A stretch of DNA of 64,000 nt, from assembly GCA_035459025.1 (NCBI GenBank), contig DATHYT010000034.1, forward strand, positions 42,766 through 106,765, written 5' to 3'. Below, one piece after another: positions 15,403 to 23,847 of the stretch (within the stretch, counting starts at the first letter, position 1; every line of letters starts with the position of its first letter). Under the pieces are notes generated by a model. The model saw nothing but the letters and a program-made list of their open reading frames with translations, was not told the DNA's origin and made no database searches. The position numbers were made by a program, and so were the translations under genes. The DNA is from JAABQT01 sp035459025. Its GTDB lineage: Bacteria > Pseudomonadota > Gammaproteobacteria > Burkholderiales > SG8-39.

Positions 15403-16343
15403 CGCTCGAGCCTCGCTTCCAGCGCCGCGATGAACACCTCTCCCGCGTCGTAGCCGGTCTGGTCCTGGATCTCGCGAAAGCACGTCGGGCTGGTGACGTT
15501 GACCTCGGTGAGCCAGTCGCCGATCACGTCCAGGCCCGCGAACAGTACGCCGCGCGCGGCGAGCGGCGGGCCCATGATCTCGGCGATCTCCCGGTCGCGC
15601 GCCGACAGCGGCTGCGCCACCCCCTTGCCGCCCACGGCGAGGTTGCCGCGCGTCTCGCCCGCTTTCGGGATGCGCGCCAGCACGTACGGCGCGGGCTTGC
15701 CTTCGATGACGATGACGCGCTTGTCGCCGGCGCGGATCTCGGGGATGAAGCGCTGCGCCATCACGCTCTCGGCGCCGTGACGCGCCAGGGTCTCCACGAT
15801 CACGTTGCGGTTGGGGTCGTCGCGCCGGACGCGGAAGATGCCCGTGCCGCCCATGCCCGAGAGCGGCTTCAGGATCGTGTCGCGGTGCTCGTCGACGAAG
15901 GCGTGCAGCGCCGCCATGTCGCGCGTGACCAGCGAGGGCACCGTGAGCTGCGCGTACTCGGCGATGGCGAACTTCTCGTTCAGGTCCCTGAGCGCCTGCG
16001 GCGCGTTGTAGACGCGCGCACCCTGGCGCTCGGCCTCCGACAGCAGCCACGTGCTCGCCACGTACTCCATGTCGAACGGCGGGTCCTTGCGCATCAGCAC
16101 CGCGGCGAAATCCTTGAGCGCGGCCTCGGCCGTGCCATCGCGGCGAAACCAGTCCTCGTCGTTGTCGGTGAGCGCGATGCGCAGGGCGCGCGCCGTGACC
16201 GGGCCGGCGCGCCAGGCGAGCGAGTCCTGCGTGCAGACGTGCACCTGGTGGCCGCGGCGCTGCGCGGCGCGCATCATGGCCACCGTGGTGTCCTTGTACG
16301 CCTTGAGCTCTTCCGGCGGATCGATGATGAAGAGCAGGTTCAC
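15399..16343 (-). CDS. gshB: Glutathione synthetase
   Basis: A 314-residue ATP-grasp ligase that joins gamma-glutamylcysteine and glycine. The N terminus MNLLFIIDPPEELKAYKDTT, the glycine-rich loop ILKPLSGMGGTGIFRV and the C-terminal LTEVNVTSPTCFREI are diagnostic. Full length for the proteobacterial enzyme. The gshB-EIIA-ptsH-ptsI order is a recurrent betaproteobacterial arrangement. It overlaps the EIIA gene by 4 bases. Confidence 0.96.
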   Translation of the reverse strand: MNLLFIIDPPEELKAYKDTTVAMMRAAQRRGHQVHVCTQDSLAWRAGPVTARALRIALTDNDEDWFRRDGTAEAALKDFAAVLMRKDPPFDMEYVASTWLLSEAERQGARVYNAPQALRDLNEKFAIAEYAQLTVPSLVTRDMAALHAFVDEHRDTILKPLSGMGGTGIFRVRRDDPNRNVIVETLARHGAESVMAQRFIPEIRAGDKRVIVIEGKPAPYVLARIPKAGETRGNLAVGGKGVAQPLSARDREIAEIMGPPLAARGVLFAGLDVIGDWLTEVNVTSPTCFREIQDQTGYDAGEVFIAALEARLER

Positions 16344-16376
16344 GGGCGATGCGCGCCGCCGGCTGGCGCCGGCCGG

Positions 16377-16868
16377 CTACTTCTTGAGGGTCACGCCCGA
16401 CTTGCTCGCCATGAACTCGATGGCGCGCGCCAGCTCCGCGTCGGAGGCGTCGGCGACGCCGCCGCGCGGCGGCATGGCGCCCTTGCCGCCGATTACGGTC
16501 TTCAACATCTCGGGCAGCCCCTTCTTCGCCAACGTGCCCCAGGCCGCCGCATCGCCGATCTTCGGCGCGTTGGCGACCCCCGGCACGTGGCACGCGCCAC
16601 AGGCGGCGTTGACGATCTCCTCGCCGGTGCGGGCCGCGGACGCGGCGGCACCGGCGCCCGTGGCGCCAAGCTCGATCCGGCCGACGGGCTGCAGGCGCTG
16701 CGCCACGGCCTGCGGCGCGAGCGCTGCGGGATCCACGCCCGATTTGTTCAGAACCAGATTGACCAGCAGCAGGATGCCGATGATCGGCACCAGAAACGCG
16801 AGCAGCACCACCACGATCAGTTGCTGCGGTGTCTTGATGAAGGAGGAATGCTCTTCGGGCGTACTCAT
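16377..16868 (-). CDS. Membrane-anchored class I cytochrome c (c5-like)
   Basis: A 163-residue protein with a single N-terminal transmembrane anchor (about residues 17-40) followed by an Ala-rich linker and one c-type haem domain. The haem site is CGACH (Cys90, Cys93, His94) and the likely axial Met132 is in GKGAMPPRGG. This layout matches short c5-type electron carriers of betaproteobacteria that donate to oxidases. It is divergent from tRNA-Arg across a 47-base gap. Confidence 0.9.
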   Translation of the reverse strand: MSTPEEHSSFIKTPQQLIVVVLLAFLVPIIGILLLVNLVLNKSGVDPAALAPQAVAQRLQPVGRIELGATGAGAAASAARTGEEIVNAACGACHVPGVANAPKIGDAAAWGTLAKKGLPEMLKTVIGGKGAMPPRGGVADASDAELARAIEFMASKSGVTLKK

Positions 16869-16897
16869 GCGGCGTGGCCTGCGTGCGTTTATAAAGG

Positions 16898-16903
16898 TAT
16901 GAT
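16898..16903 (+). promoter_or_regulatory. Candidate -10 element for tRNA-Arg
   Basis: TATGAT at 16898-16903 would start transcription near 16910, six bases before the mature tRNA. No good -35 hexamer is seen at 16-18 bases upstream. On the minus strand the same A/T-rich patch gives TATAAA for the cytochrome gene. Confidence 0.4.
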
Positions 16904-16915
16904 TTTAGCTTGAAA

Positions 16916-16992
16916 GCGCCCGTAGCTCAGCGGATCAGAGTATTGGCCTCCGAAGCCAAGGGTCGTGGGTTCGAATCCCGCCGGGCGCGCCA
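16916..16992 (+). tRNA. tRNA-Arg with anticodon CCG, CCA encoded
   Basis: A complete 77-base cloverleaf. The acceptor stem is GCGCCCG (16916-16922) with CGGGCGC (16982-16988), discriminator G16989 and encoded CCA 16990-16992. The anticodon stem TTGGC/GCCAA closes a 7-base loop CTCCGAA with anticodon CCG, reading Arg CGG codons. The T arm contains GTGGGTTCGAATCCCG. It is only 11 bases upstream of the following ATG, so tRNA and mRNA probably share a primary transcript. Confidence 0.96.
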
Positions 16993-17003
16993 CACCCACG
17001 CCG

Positions 17004-18188
17004 ATGTTTGAGCTGAGCGACACCCAGAAGGCCCTGCAGCAAAGCGCGCGCGACCTGGCGAAAAGGAAGTTCGCGCCGCGCGCCGCCGAGATCGACCGCC
17101 GCGAAGAATACCCGTGGCACAACGTCGAGCTGCTGACGCAGGCCGGCTTCATGGGCATGACCATTCCCCAGGAGTACGGCGGCCAGGGGCTGGGCTACCT
17201 GGAGGCGGTGCTGGTGATCGAGGAAATGGCGCGGGTCTGCGGCGTCACGGGCCGCATCGTCGTCGAGGCCAACATGGGGGCCATCGGCGCCATCATGAAG
17301 TACGGCACGCAGGCGCAAAAGACGCTGGCCGCGAAGCTGGTGCTGGCCGGGGACAAGCCGGCGATCTGCATCACCGAACCCGAGGCGGGCAGCGCGGCGA
17401 CGCAGATGAGCACACGGGCCGATCGCAAGGGCGGGCGCTACGTGCTGAACGGCCGCAAGCACTGGATCACCGGAGGCGGCGTCTCCAAGCTGCATCTGAT
17501 CTTCGCGCGGGTGTTCGAGAACGGCGTGGAGCAGGGCATCGGCGGGTTCATTGCCGTGCGCGGCGAGGCCAGGGGCCTCGTCGTCGGCCGGCGCGAGCCG
17601 GCGATGGGCCTGCGCGGCATCCCGGAGTGCGAGATCCTGTTCGAGGACCTGGAGATACCGCTGGAGATGATGCTGGTGCCCCCCGAGGGAATCCGGCGTG
17701 GCTTCGCAGGACTGATGAACGCCTACAACGGCCAGCGCGTCGGCGCCGCCACGGTGGCGCTCGGCATCGCCGCCGGGGCCTACGAGCTGGCGCTCGAGTA
17801 TGCGCAGACGCGCAAGCAGTTCGACCGACCGATCTGCGAGTTTCAGGGCCTGCAGTGGATTCTGGTCGACATGCACACGCAGCTGGCCGCCGCGCGTCTG
17901 CTGATCCACAAGGCCGCGGCGGGATCCGGCGACGGCTTTCCCGACATGACCGAGGCCGCCCAGGCCAAGGTGTTCGCCGCCGACATGGCGATCAAGGTCA
18001 CCAACGACGCCCTGCAGGTTTTCGGCGCGGCCGGCTATTCGCGCGAGCTGCCGCTCGAGCGCATGGTCCGGGATGCGCGCATGTTCACCATCGGCGGCGG
18101 CACGGCGCAGATCCTGCGCACCGTGATTGCCTCGCAGCTGCTCGGACGCAAGCTGCCGCAGACGCGCGACGGCTACAGGAATCTCTAG
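17004..18188 (+). CDS. Acyl-CoA dehydrogenase-fold protein lacking the catalytic Glu; 3-sulfinopropanoyl-CoA desulfinase-like
   Basis: A 394-residue flavoprotein with the full ACAD fold; ICITEPEAGSAATQM and LNGRKHWITGGG mark the flavin and substrate region. The C-terminal motif where typical enzymes have Y-E-G-T reads IGGGTAQILR, so that catalytic Glu is Gly. The alternative base position used by isovaleryl-CoA dehydrogenase reads YNGQRVGAA, so it is Gln. From memory, the 3-sulfinopropionyl-CoA desulfinase of Advenella shows this loss together with an essential Arg84; Arg84 is present here (VTGRIVVE). Desulfination is therefore a reasonable guess but not proven. The ATG has no Shine-Dalgarno and follows the tRNA closely. 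Confidence 0.75.
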   Translation: MFELSDTQKALQQSARDLAKRKFAPRAAEIDRREEYPWHNVELLTQAGFMGMTIPQEYGGQGLGYLEAVLVIEEMARVCGVTGRIVVEANMGAIGAIMKYGTQAQKTLAAKLVLAGDKPAICITEPEAGSAATQMSTRADRKGGRYVLNGRKHWITGGGVSKLHLIFARVFENGVEQGIGGFIAVRGEARGLVVGRREPAMGLRGIPECEILFEDLEIPLEMMLVPPEGIRRGFAGLMNAYNGQRVGAATVALGIAAGAYELALEYAQTRKQFDRPICEFQGLQWILVDMHTQLAAARLLIHKAAAGSGDGFPDMTEAAQAKVFAADMAIKVTNDALQVFGAAGYSRELPLERMVRDARMFTIGGGTAQILRTVIASQLLGRKLPQTRDGYRNL

Positions 18189-20155
18189 CTTGAAGGCACG
18201 GTTGCCCGCGCGCCCAGCCACGTAATCGCGGCGCCGGCCGCGGCGAGCGCCAACCCGGCGAGCGAAAGCTGCAGGTGGCTCAGGCCCAGTTCGCCGCCGC
18301 CGGGCATCGCCATGACCAGGCCGCCCGCGAGCATGAGCAGCCGCGCCGCCCAGCCGAGCGCGCTGCGCGCAACCGCGCCGATGCCCACCACGTAGCCTTC
18401 GAGCGCCGAGCCGATGAGCGCGATGCCGGCGATCGCCGTGCCGACCACGACGACGATCTCCCACGGCGTGCCGCGCAGGATGAGCGCCGGGTTGAGCACG
18501 AAGAAGAACGGCACGAAATACATCGCCGCGCCCAGGCGCACCGACTGCAGGCCGACCTGCATGGGCGGCGCCTTGGCGATGCCGGCGGCGACGAACGCGG
18601 CGAGCGCCACCGGCGGCGTGATGAACGACACCATGCCCCAGTACAGCATGAACAGGTGCACCGCCACCGGATCGAAGCCGGCGCCGACCAGCGGCGGCGC
18701 GAGCACGATGGCGAGGAAGATGTAGCACGCGGTGATCGTCATGCCCATGCCGAAGATGAAGCTGGTGACTGCGCCCATCACCAGCAGCACGTAGATGTTG
18801 TTGCCGGCAAGGTAGACGAGGTCGTTGGCGAGCGTGCCGGCAAGGCCGGTGACCGAGAGCGCGCCGATGATGAGGCCCACGCCCGCGAGCAGCGCCGCGA
18901 GCTCGGAAAGCGCGCCGCCCACGCCTTCTAGCAGCGTGCGCAAACGCCTCCAGTCGAGCCGGTAGCGGCGCGAGAACTGGTTGATGACCAGGAGCAGCGC
19001 CGTGGCGTAGAACGGCGCGAGCGACTCTCGCTGCAGCACGAGCAACATGTAGACCAGCAGCGCGAACACGAACAGGTAGTGCCAGCCCTCGAGGAATGTC
19101 TGCCCGAGCGAGGGCAGCTCTGATCGCGGCAAGCCCTTCAAGCCGTTCTTCGCCGCGTAGCCGTCGATCTGCACGAACAGGGCGAAGTAGAAAAGCAGCG
19201 ACGGCACCAGCGCGGCGACGGCGATGGCGACGTAGGGCAGGCCGAGGAACGACGCCATGACGAAAGCGGTGGCGCCCATCACCGGCGGCATGAGCACGCC
19301 GCCCGTGGAGGCGCAGGCCTCGACCCCGCCCGCGTAGGCCGGCCGGAAGCCGATGCGCTTCATCGCCGGGATCGTGACCACGCCGGTGGTGAGCACGTTG
19401 GAAACCACGCTCCCGGAGACCGAGCCCATCAGGCCGCTGGCGAAGATCGACACCTTGGCCGGGCCGCCGCGCACCGAGCCGAAGAGGGCGAATGCGAGGT
19501 TGTTGAAGAAATGCGCCGCGCCGGTGTATTGCAGCACCGCGCCGAACATGACGAAGCCGATGACGAGCTCGCCGAAGGCGCGCGTCGGGATGCCGAGCGC
19601 ACTCTCGCTGGAGGCGAAGTGAAATGACGCGGTCGAGGCAAGATCGCGCGGCAGCCCGGCGATCGGCCCCGGCATGTGCCCGGCGAACACCGGATACAGA
19701 GAGATCAGCGCCACGACCACGAACACGGCGTTGCCGCCGGCGCGCCGCGTCGCCTCGAGCAGCATCACCCAGCCGACGTAGGCGATCCAAACCGCCTGCG
19801 CCGGCGCCTTGTACTCCCATCCTTCCTCGACGATGCGCTGCGCGTGCAGCGCGAAATACGCGAACACGGCGAACGAGGTCGCAAACAGCAGCACGTCGTA
19901 CCAGGGCACGGCATTGCGCCGCGCGTGCTTGCCCGCCGGCACCAGCAGAAACACGCTGCCCACGAGCAGCGCGCATAGCCAGTACAGATACGCGGTGTCG
20001 AGAAGCGTTTTGCCGACGAAGAAGCCGAGGTTGAGCAGCTGGTTGAGCGCAAGGCCGATCGCGCCCGAGACGAGGACGATGAGGACGACGCGCCACAGCG
20101 GCGCGAGCGAACGATAGCGTGCCTCGATCGGCGCCGCCTCGGCGGCGTCGGCCAT
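18185..20155 (-). CDS. TRAP transporter fused permease (4TM/12TM, TAXI-associated)
   Basis: A 656-residue integral membrane protein with about 16-18 hydrophobic segments. It fuses the small DctQ-like and large DctM-like subunits, as is usual for TAXI-type TRAP systems. Family-like blocks include GSVSGSVVSNVLTTGVVTIP, GGVLMPPVMGATAFVMA and GMGMTITACYIFLA. It lies 14 bases after the TAXI receptor gene. Its TAG stop shares a CTAG with the stop of the convergent ACAD gene, so the two ends overlap by 4 bases. Substrate unknown; carboxylates are typical. Confidence 0.92.
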   Translation of the reverse strand: MADAAEAAPIEARYRSLAPLWRVVLIVLVSGAIGLALNQLLNLGFFVGKTLLDTAYLYWLCALLVGSVFLLVPAGKHARRNAVPWYDVLLFATSFAVFAYFALHAQRIVEEGWEYKAPAQAVWIAYVGWVMLLEATRRAGGNAVFVVVALISLYPVFAGHMPGPIAGLPRDLASTASFHFASSESALGIPTRAFGELVIGFVMFGAVLQYTGAAHFFNNLAFALFGSVRGGPAKVSIFASGLMGSVSGSVVSNVLTTGVVTIPAMKRIGFRPAYAGGVEACASTGGVLMPPVMGATAFVMASFLGLPYVAIAVAALVPSLLFYFALFVQIDGYAAKNGLKGLPRSELPSLGQTFLEGWHYLFVFALLVYMLLVLQRESLAPFYATALLLVINQFSRRYRLDWRRLRTLLEGVGGALSELAALLAGVGLIIGALSVTGLAGTLANDLVYLAGNNIYVLLVMGAVTSFIFGMGMTITACYIFLAIVLAPPLVGAGFDPVAVHLFMLYWGMVSFITPPVALAAFVAAGIAKAPPMQVGLQSVRLGAAMYFVPFFFVLNPALILRGTPWEIVVVVGTAIAGIALIGSALEGYVVGIGAVARSALGWAARLLMLAGGLVMAMPGGGELGLSHLQLSLAGLALAAAGAAITWLGARATVPSS

Positions 20156-20169
20156 GGCGCTTGCCTAAC

Positions 20170-21324
20170 TCACCAGCTCGTCTGCACCGGGTCGAAGCCG
20201 GCCTTGGTCAGCGCCGCGGCGCGCCGCTTCTGCCACGCTTCGACGAACGCCTTGTCGTCGGCGTACGAGCCCTTCTTCTGCTCGGCCCAGGCCGCCGTGA
20301 GCACCGTCTGGCGCTCGAGAAGCTTGTCGTTGTGCGCCTGCTCGGCGGCGCCCCACTTGCCCATTTCCTTCCAGAAGCGGATCGCGCCGTCGTGGAACGG
20401 GATCACCCAGGCGAAGTTCTGCCGGTCGACCGCCCAGCCGGCGTTGCCCGGCGCGGCGCCCTTGTACATGTCGTAGGTCTCGACCATCGCCTTGGTCATG
20501 TTGTAGACGAGATTCGCGTCCTGCGAGGCGTAGGTCATCAGGATCGGGTACGGATAGGTGGCCGATTCCGCGGGCTTGTCCTTCGACAGCTCCGCGCCCT
20601 CGGTGCCCATGAACGGGAAGAAGAACGGCGCCACCGCGTTCATGCGCGCCCAGCCTGCCTTGTCCTTGTGCGAAATGATCGGGTAGACGAGGCCGCGCGG
20701 CGACTTGGCGATCTGATAGGCCTTGCCCGAGATCGACGAGGTGAAGGCGGCGTCGACCTGGTTGTTGATGATGCCGTCCATCGCTGCACCGAAGCCGCCG
20801 AACTCGACCTTGCGCACGTCGTCCCAGGTGAGGCCGGAGAAGGCGAGCATCGCGGTGATGTTCTGGTTGAGCGCCGGCGAGCCGATCACCCAGGCGACGC
20901 GCTTACCCTTCAGGTCCGCGATGGTGCGCACGCCCGCATCGCCCGCAGCGACCACGGTCAGCACCTGGTCGGAGGTGTTCAGCATCAGTCCGCGCACCGG
21001 CTGCGGGCCCCAGCTCGGCGCGCCGAACTCGAACACGCCTTCCATGGCGAGGTAGGCTCCGCCCACTCCGTTGGCGGAGAATTGCACCTGACCCTCGCGA
21101 ATCGGCAGGTTTCTCGACACGTCGTTCTTGCCCGGCAGCACCCTGAGGCTCACGTTGTACTTCTGCTTGAGCGCGTTGCCGATGGCGACGGCCTGGTTGT
21201 AGCCGCCCGAGCCGACGTCGTAGGCGCTCCAGGAAATCGTCGGCGGCAGCTTGACGTCGGCGTGCGCGGCGACGGAGAAAGCGAGCGTGGCGCCGAGCGC
21301 CGCGCGAAGCAAAGCGTGGGTCAT
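20170..21324 (-). CDS. TAXI-family TRAP solute-binding protein
   Basis: A 384-residue periplasmic receptor for the permease downstream. A signal peptide (MTHALLRAALGATLAFSVA, cleaved near AHAD) precedes the mature domain. TAXI-type features are SWSAYDVGSGGYNQAVAIGN near the N terminus and LKGKRVAWVIGSPALNQN in the middle. I chose the ATG at 21324, which follows GGAGGAGG; an upstream in-frame TTG overlaps that SD. The convergent ACAD/CoA gene suggests, weakly, that the ligand is an organic or sulfur-containing acid. Confidence 0.9.
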   Translation of the reverse strand: MTHALLRAALGATLAFSVAAHADVKLPPTISWSAYDVGSGGYNQAVAIGNALKQKYNVSLRVLPGKNDVSRNLPIREGQVQFSANGVGGAYLAMEGVFEFGAPSWGPQPVRGLMLNTSDQVLTVVAAGDAGVRTIADLKGKRVAWVIGSPALNQNITAMLAFSGLTWDDVRKVEFGGFGAAMDGIINNQVDAAFTSSISGKAYQIAKSPRGLVYPIISHKDKAGWARMNAVAPFFFPFMGTEGAELSKDKPAESATYPYPILMTYASQDANLVYNMTKAMVETYDMYKGAAPGNAGWAVDRQNFAWVIPFHDGAIRFWKEMGKWGAAEQAHNDKLLERQTVLTAAWAEQKKGSYADDKAFVEAWQKRRAAALTKAGFDPVQTSW

Positions 21325-21395
21325 GATGCCGTCCTCCTCCAAGGTATGCCCACCGATGTTAACCGATTCCCCGGGGCGCTAGAATGCTATCCCCG

Positions 21396-21977
21396 ATGAG
21401 CCAGCCGATCAGCCGCTACCCCGTTCCCGAGCTCAAGAACCTGCCCGAAGACGTGCGCGCGCGCATCCTCGCGGTGCAGGAAAAATCAGGCTTCGTCCCC
21501 AATGTGTTCCTGGTGCTGGCGCACCGCCCCGAGGAGTTCCGGGCGTTCTTCGCCTATCACGACGCGCTGATGGAGAAGGAGGGTGGGCTCACCAAGGCGC
21601 AGCGCGAGATGATCGTGGTCGCGACTTCCGGGGCCAACCACTGCCAGTACTGCGTGGTGGCGCACGGCGCCATCCTGCGGATCCGGGCGAAGAATCCCCT
21701 GGTGGCCGACCAGGTGGCGATCAACTACCGCAAGGCCGATATCCCGCCGCGAGAAAAAGCGATGCTCGACTTCGCCATGAAGGTGGCGCTCGAGTCGCAC
21801 GCGCTGGGCGACTCCGACCTCGAGGCGCTGCGCCGACACGGGTTCACCGACGAGGACGCTTGGGACATCGCCGCCATCGCCGCCTTCTTCGCGCTGTCCA
21901 ACCGGATGGCGGACTTCACCGCCATGCGGCCGAACGACGAGTTCTATCCGATGGGGCGGGTGCCGAAGGAGAAGTAG
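21396..21977 (+). CDS. AhpD-like / peroxidase-related carboxymuconolactone decarboxylase family protein
   Basis: A 193-residue protein of the CMD/AhpD fold. The redox motif CQYCVVAHG gives Cys83, Cys86 and His90, the CxxC...H triad of alkylhydroperoxidase-like proteins, and the C-terminal FALSNRMADFTAMRPNDEFY is typical of the uncharacterised peroxidase-related subfamily. TAGAAT at 21380-21385 is a -10 element, so the ATG at 21396 is preferred over the ATG at 21384 that lies inside the promoter; the mRNA would be nearly leaderless. It converges on the mutase operon with a 4-base gap. Confidence 0.88.
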   Translation: MSQPISRYPVPELKNLPEDVRARILAVQEKSGFVPNVFLVLAHRPEEFRAFFAYHDALMEKEGGLTKAQREMIVVATSGANHCQYCVVAHGAILRIRAKNPLVADQVAINYRKADIPPREKAMLDFAMKVALESHALGDSDLEALRRHGFTDEDAWDIAAIAAFFALSNRMADFTAMRPNDEFYPMGRVPKEK

Positions 21978-21981
21978 CCGC

Positions 21982-23847
21982 TCAGGCGGCCAGCACCGCG
22001 CCGCCGCGCGCTGCGGGCGCCTGCAGCCAGCGCGCCACGTCGGCGACACCCTGCCCGGTGGTGGCGGCGGTGCTGAACACGGGAACGGCCGGGCCTTTCT
22101 TCAGCGCGAGCATGCCGAGCAGATCGCGCGCCGTGCGCTCCGCGCCCGCGAGGTCGGCCTTGTTGACGACGAACGCGTCGGCGATCTCCAGGATGCCCGC
22201 TTTCAGCGCCTGCACGTCGTCGCCCAGGCCCGGCGGGCAGACCACCAGGCGGGTCGCCGCGATGCTCGCGATCTCGACCTCGGATTGCCCCGCGCCGACC
22301 GTTTCCACCAGCACGTAATCGAAGCGCGCGGCGTCGAGCAGCGCGACCACGCTGCGCGTGGCGCCGCTCACGCCGCCAGCGTGCCCGCGCGAGGCGAGCG
22401 AGCGGATGTAGACCTCCTCGTGTCCCTGCACGTCGCCCATGCGGATGCGATCGCCGAGCAGCGCGCCGCCCGACACCGGGCTCGAGGGGTCCACCGCCAC
22501 CACCGCGACGCTCGCGCCGGCCGCGAGCAGTTCCTTTGTGAGCGCGGCGAGCAGCGTGGACTTGCCCGCGCCGGGCGGGCCGGTGATGCCGATCACCCGG
22601 GCGTGACCGCGATGCGCGGCAAGCTGCCGGCCGAGCGCCGCGCCCTCGGCGCTGCCGTTCTCGATTTCGCTGATGGCGCGCGCGATTGCGCGGCGCTCGC
22701 GCGCCAGCACGCGGTCTGCGAGGCTCGAGCGCGCCTGCAGCAGCTCGGCGTTGTGCTCGCCGAGCTGCGGCGGGGGCGCATAGGCCTGCGCCATGCCGTC
22801 GACGCGGATCGGGTTGCCGACGGCGCGGATCGCTGCGCCCCCGGCGTCGATCGCGACCAGCATGTCGCGTTCCTTTGCGAGCTCGGAGCCGAGCGCCTGC
22901 TCCAACGTCTGGACCGGGGCGGCCACGACGCCGAGCGGCGCCAGGCGCGCCATCCACGACGCGGTGCTGCCGCCCTTGAAAAGCGGCACCAGCGCGGCGA
23001 GCACGGCGTCGCGGTTCTCGCGCCGCGCCGCCATGGTGGCGAAGCGCGCGTCCTGCACCCAGTCGGCGCGGCCGACCTCGCCGCAGAAACGCCGCCAGAA
23101 CTCGTCGTGCGAAATGAACACCACCAGCCAGCCGTCGCTCGTCTCGAACACCTGCGCCGGGACGATGTACGGGTGCGCCGAGCGCGCCATGCGCTGCGCG
23201 CGCTCGCCCGCGTTGAGCCACGCCCCTGCCAGGTAATTCAGCTGCGAGAGCATTACGTCGTGCATCGAGACGTCGATCTGGCCGCCGCGGCCTTCGACGA
23301 TCTTCGATAGCAGCCCGAGCGCGCCCATCATGCCGGCGGAGTTGTCGACCGCCGAGTAGCCGGTCTTCGCGGGCGCGCCGCCGGGCTCGCCGGTGATCGC
23401 CATGACGCCCGTGAGCGCCTGGATGACGTAGTCGTAGGCCGGGCGGTCGGCGTGGCTGCCTTCCAGGCCGTAGCCGGTGAGCGCAACGCAAACCAGCTTC
23501 GGGTTCGCGTCTTTCAGCGCCTCGTAGGTCAGGCCGAGCTTCCTGATCGCCGCGGGCCGCAGGTTGGTGACCAGGGCGTGCGCGCGGGCGGCGAGGCCGC
23601 GCAGCGCGGCGCGGCCATCGTCGCGCGCCAGGTCGAGCGCGACGCTCTTCTTGCTGCGGTTGAGGCTCGCGAAATAGGCGTTATGCCCGCCCACCTGGTG
23701 CGGGCTGACGCGCCGGCCGATGTCGCCCTCGGGCGGCTCGATCTTGATCACTTCGGCGCCCAGGTCGGCGAGCAGCATGCCGCAGTAGGGACCGGCGAGC
23801 ATGTGGCCGACCTCCAGTACGACGATCCCCGAGAGCGGGCCGCTCAT
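21982..23847 (-). CDS. Fusion of class III CoA-transferase and MeaB/ArgK-type G3E GTPase
   Basis: A 621-residue two-domain protein. Residues 1 to about 370 are a complete CaiB/BaiF CoA-transferase: LSGIVVLEVGHMLAGPYCG, EPPEGDIGRR, and the catalytic Asp139 in PAYDYVIQALTG. Residues about 375-621 are a MeaB-like GTPase with Walker A GITGPPGAGKST (420-431), AVDPSSPVSGGALLGDRIRM (451-470), VETVGAGQSE and NKAD (562-565). MeaB proteins guard and reload B12-dependent mutases, and both mutase subunits lie directly upstream with 4-base overlaps. The GTPase part is shorter than free-standing MeaB and seems to lack the C-terminal dimerisation arm. No stop or frameshift separates the domains. Confidence 0.92.
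   Translation of the reverse strand: MSGPLSGIVVLEVGHMLAGPYCGMLLADLGAEVIKIEPPEGDIGRRVSPHQVGGHNAYFASLNRSKKSVALDLARDDGRAALRGLAARAHALVTNLRPAAIRKLGLTYEALKDANPKLVCVALTGYGLEGSHADRPAYDYVIQALTGVMAITGEPGGAPAKTGYSAVDNSAGMMGALGLLSKIVEGRGGQIDVSMHDVMLSQLNYLAGAWLNAGERAQRMARSAHPYIVPAQVFETSDGWLVVFISHDEFWRRFCGEVGRADWVQDARFATMAARRENRDAVLAALVPLFKGGSTASWMARLAPLGVVAAPVQTLEQALGSELAKERDMLVAIDAGGAAIRAVGNPIRVDGMAQAYAPPPQLGEHNAELLQARSSLADRVLARERRAIARAISEIENGSAEGAALGRQLAAHRGHARVIGITGPPGAGKSTLLAALTKELLAAGASVAVVAVDPSSPVSGGALLGDRIRMGDVQGHEEVYIRSLASRGHAGGVSGATRSVVALLDAARFDYVLVETVGAGQSEVEIASIAATRLVVCPPGLGDDVQALKAGILEIADAFVVNKADLAGAERTARDLLGMLALKKGPAVPVFSTAATTGQGVADVARWLQAPAARGGAVLAA

Noticed and set aside
16935..20096. 1053-codon minus-strand open frame across ACAD and the TRAP permease
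   Set aside because: It covers the tRNA, runs antisense to the ACAD gene and in another frame of the TRAP gene; no recognisable domain.
21384..21395. Upstream ATG for the AhpD-like gene
   Set aside because: This ATG lies inside or directly after the TAGAAT -10 element, before the expected transcription start, so the ATG at 21396 is preferred.
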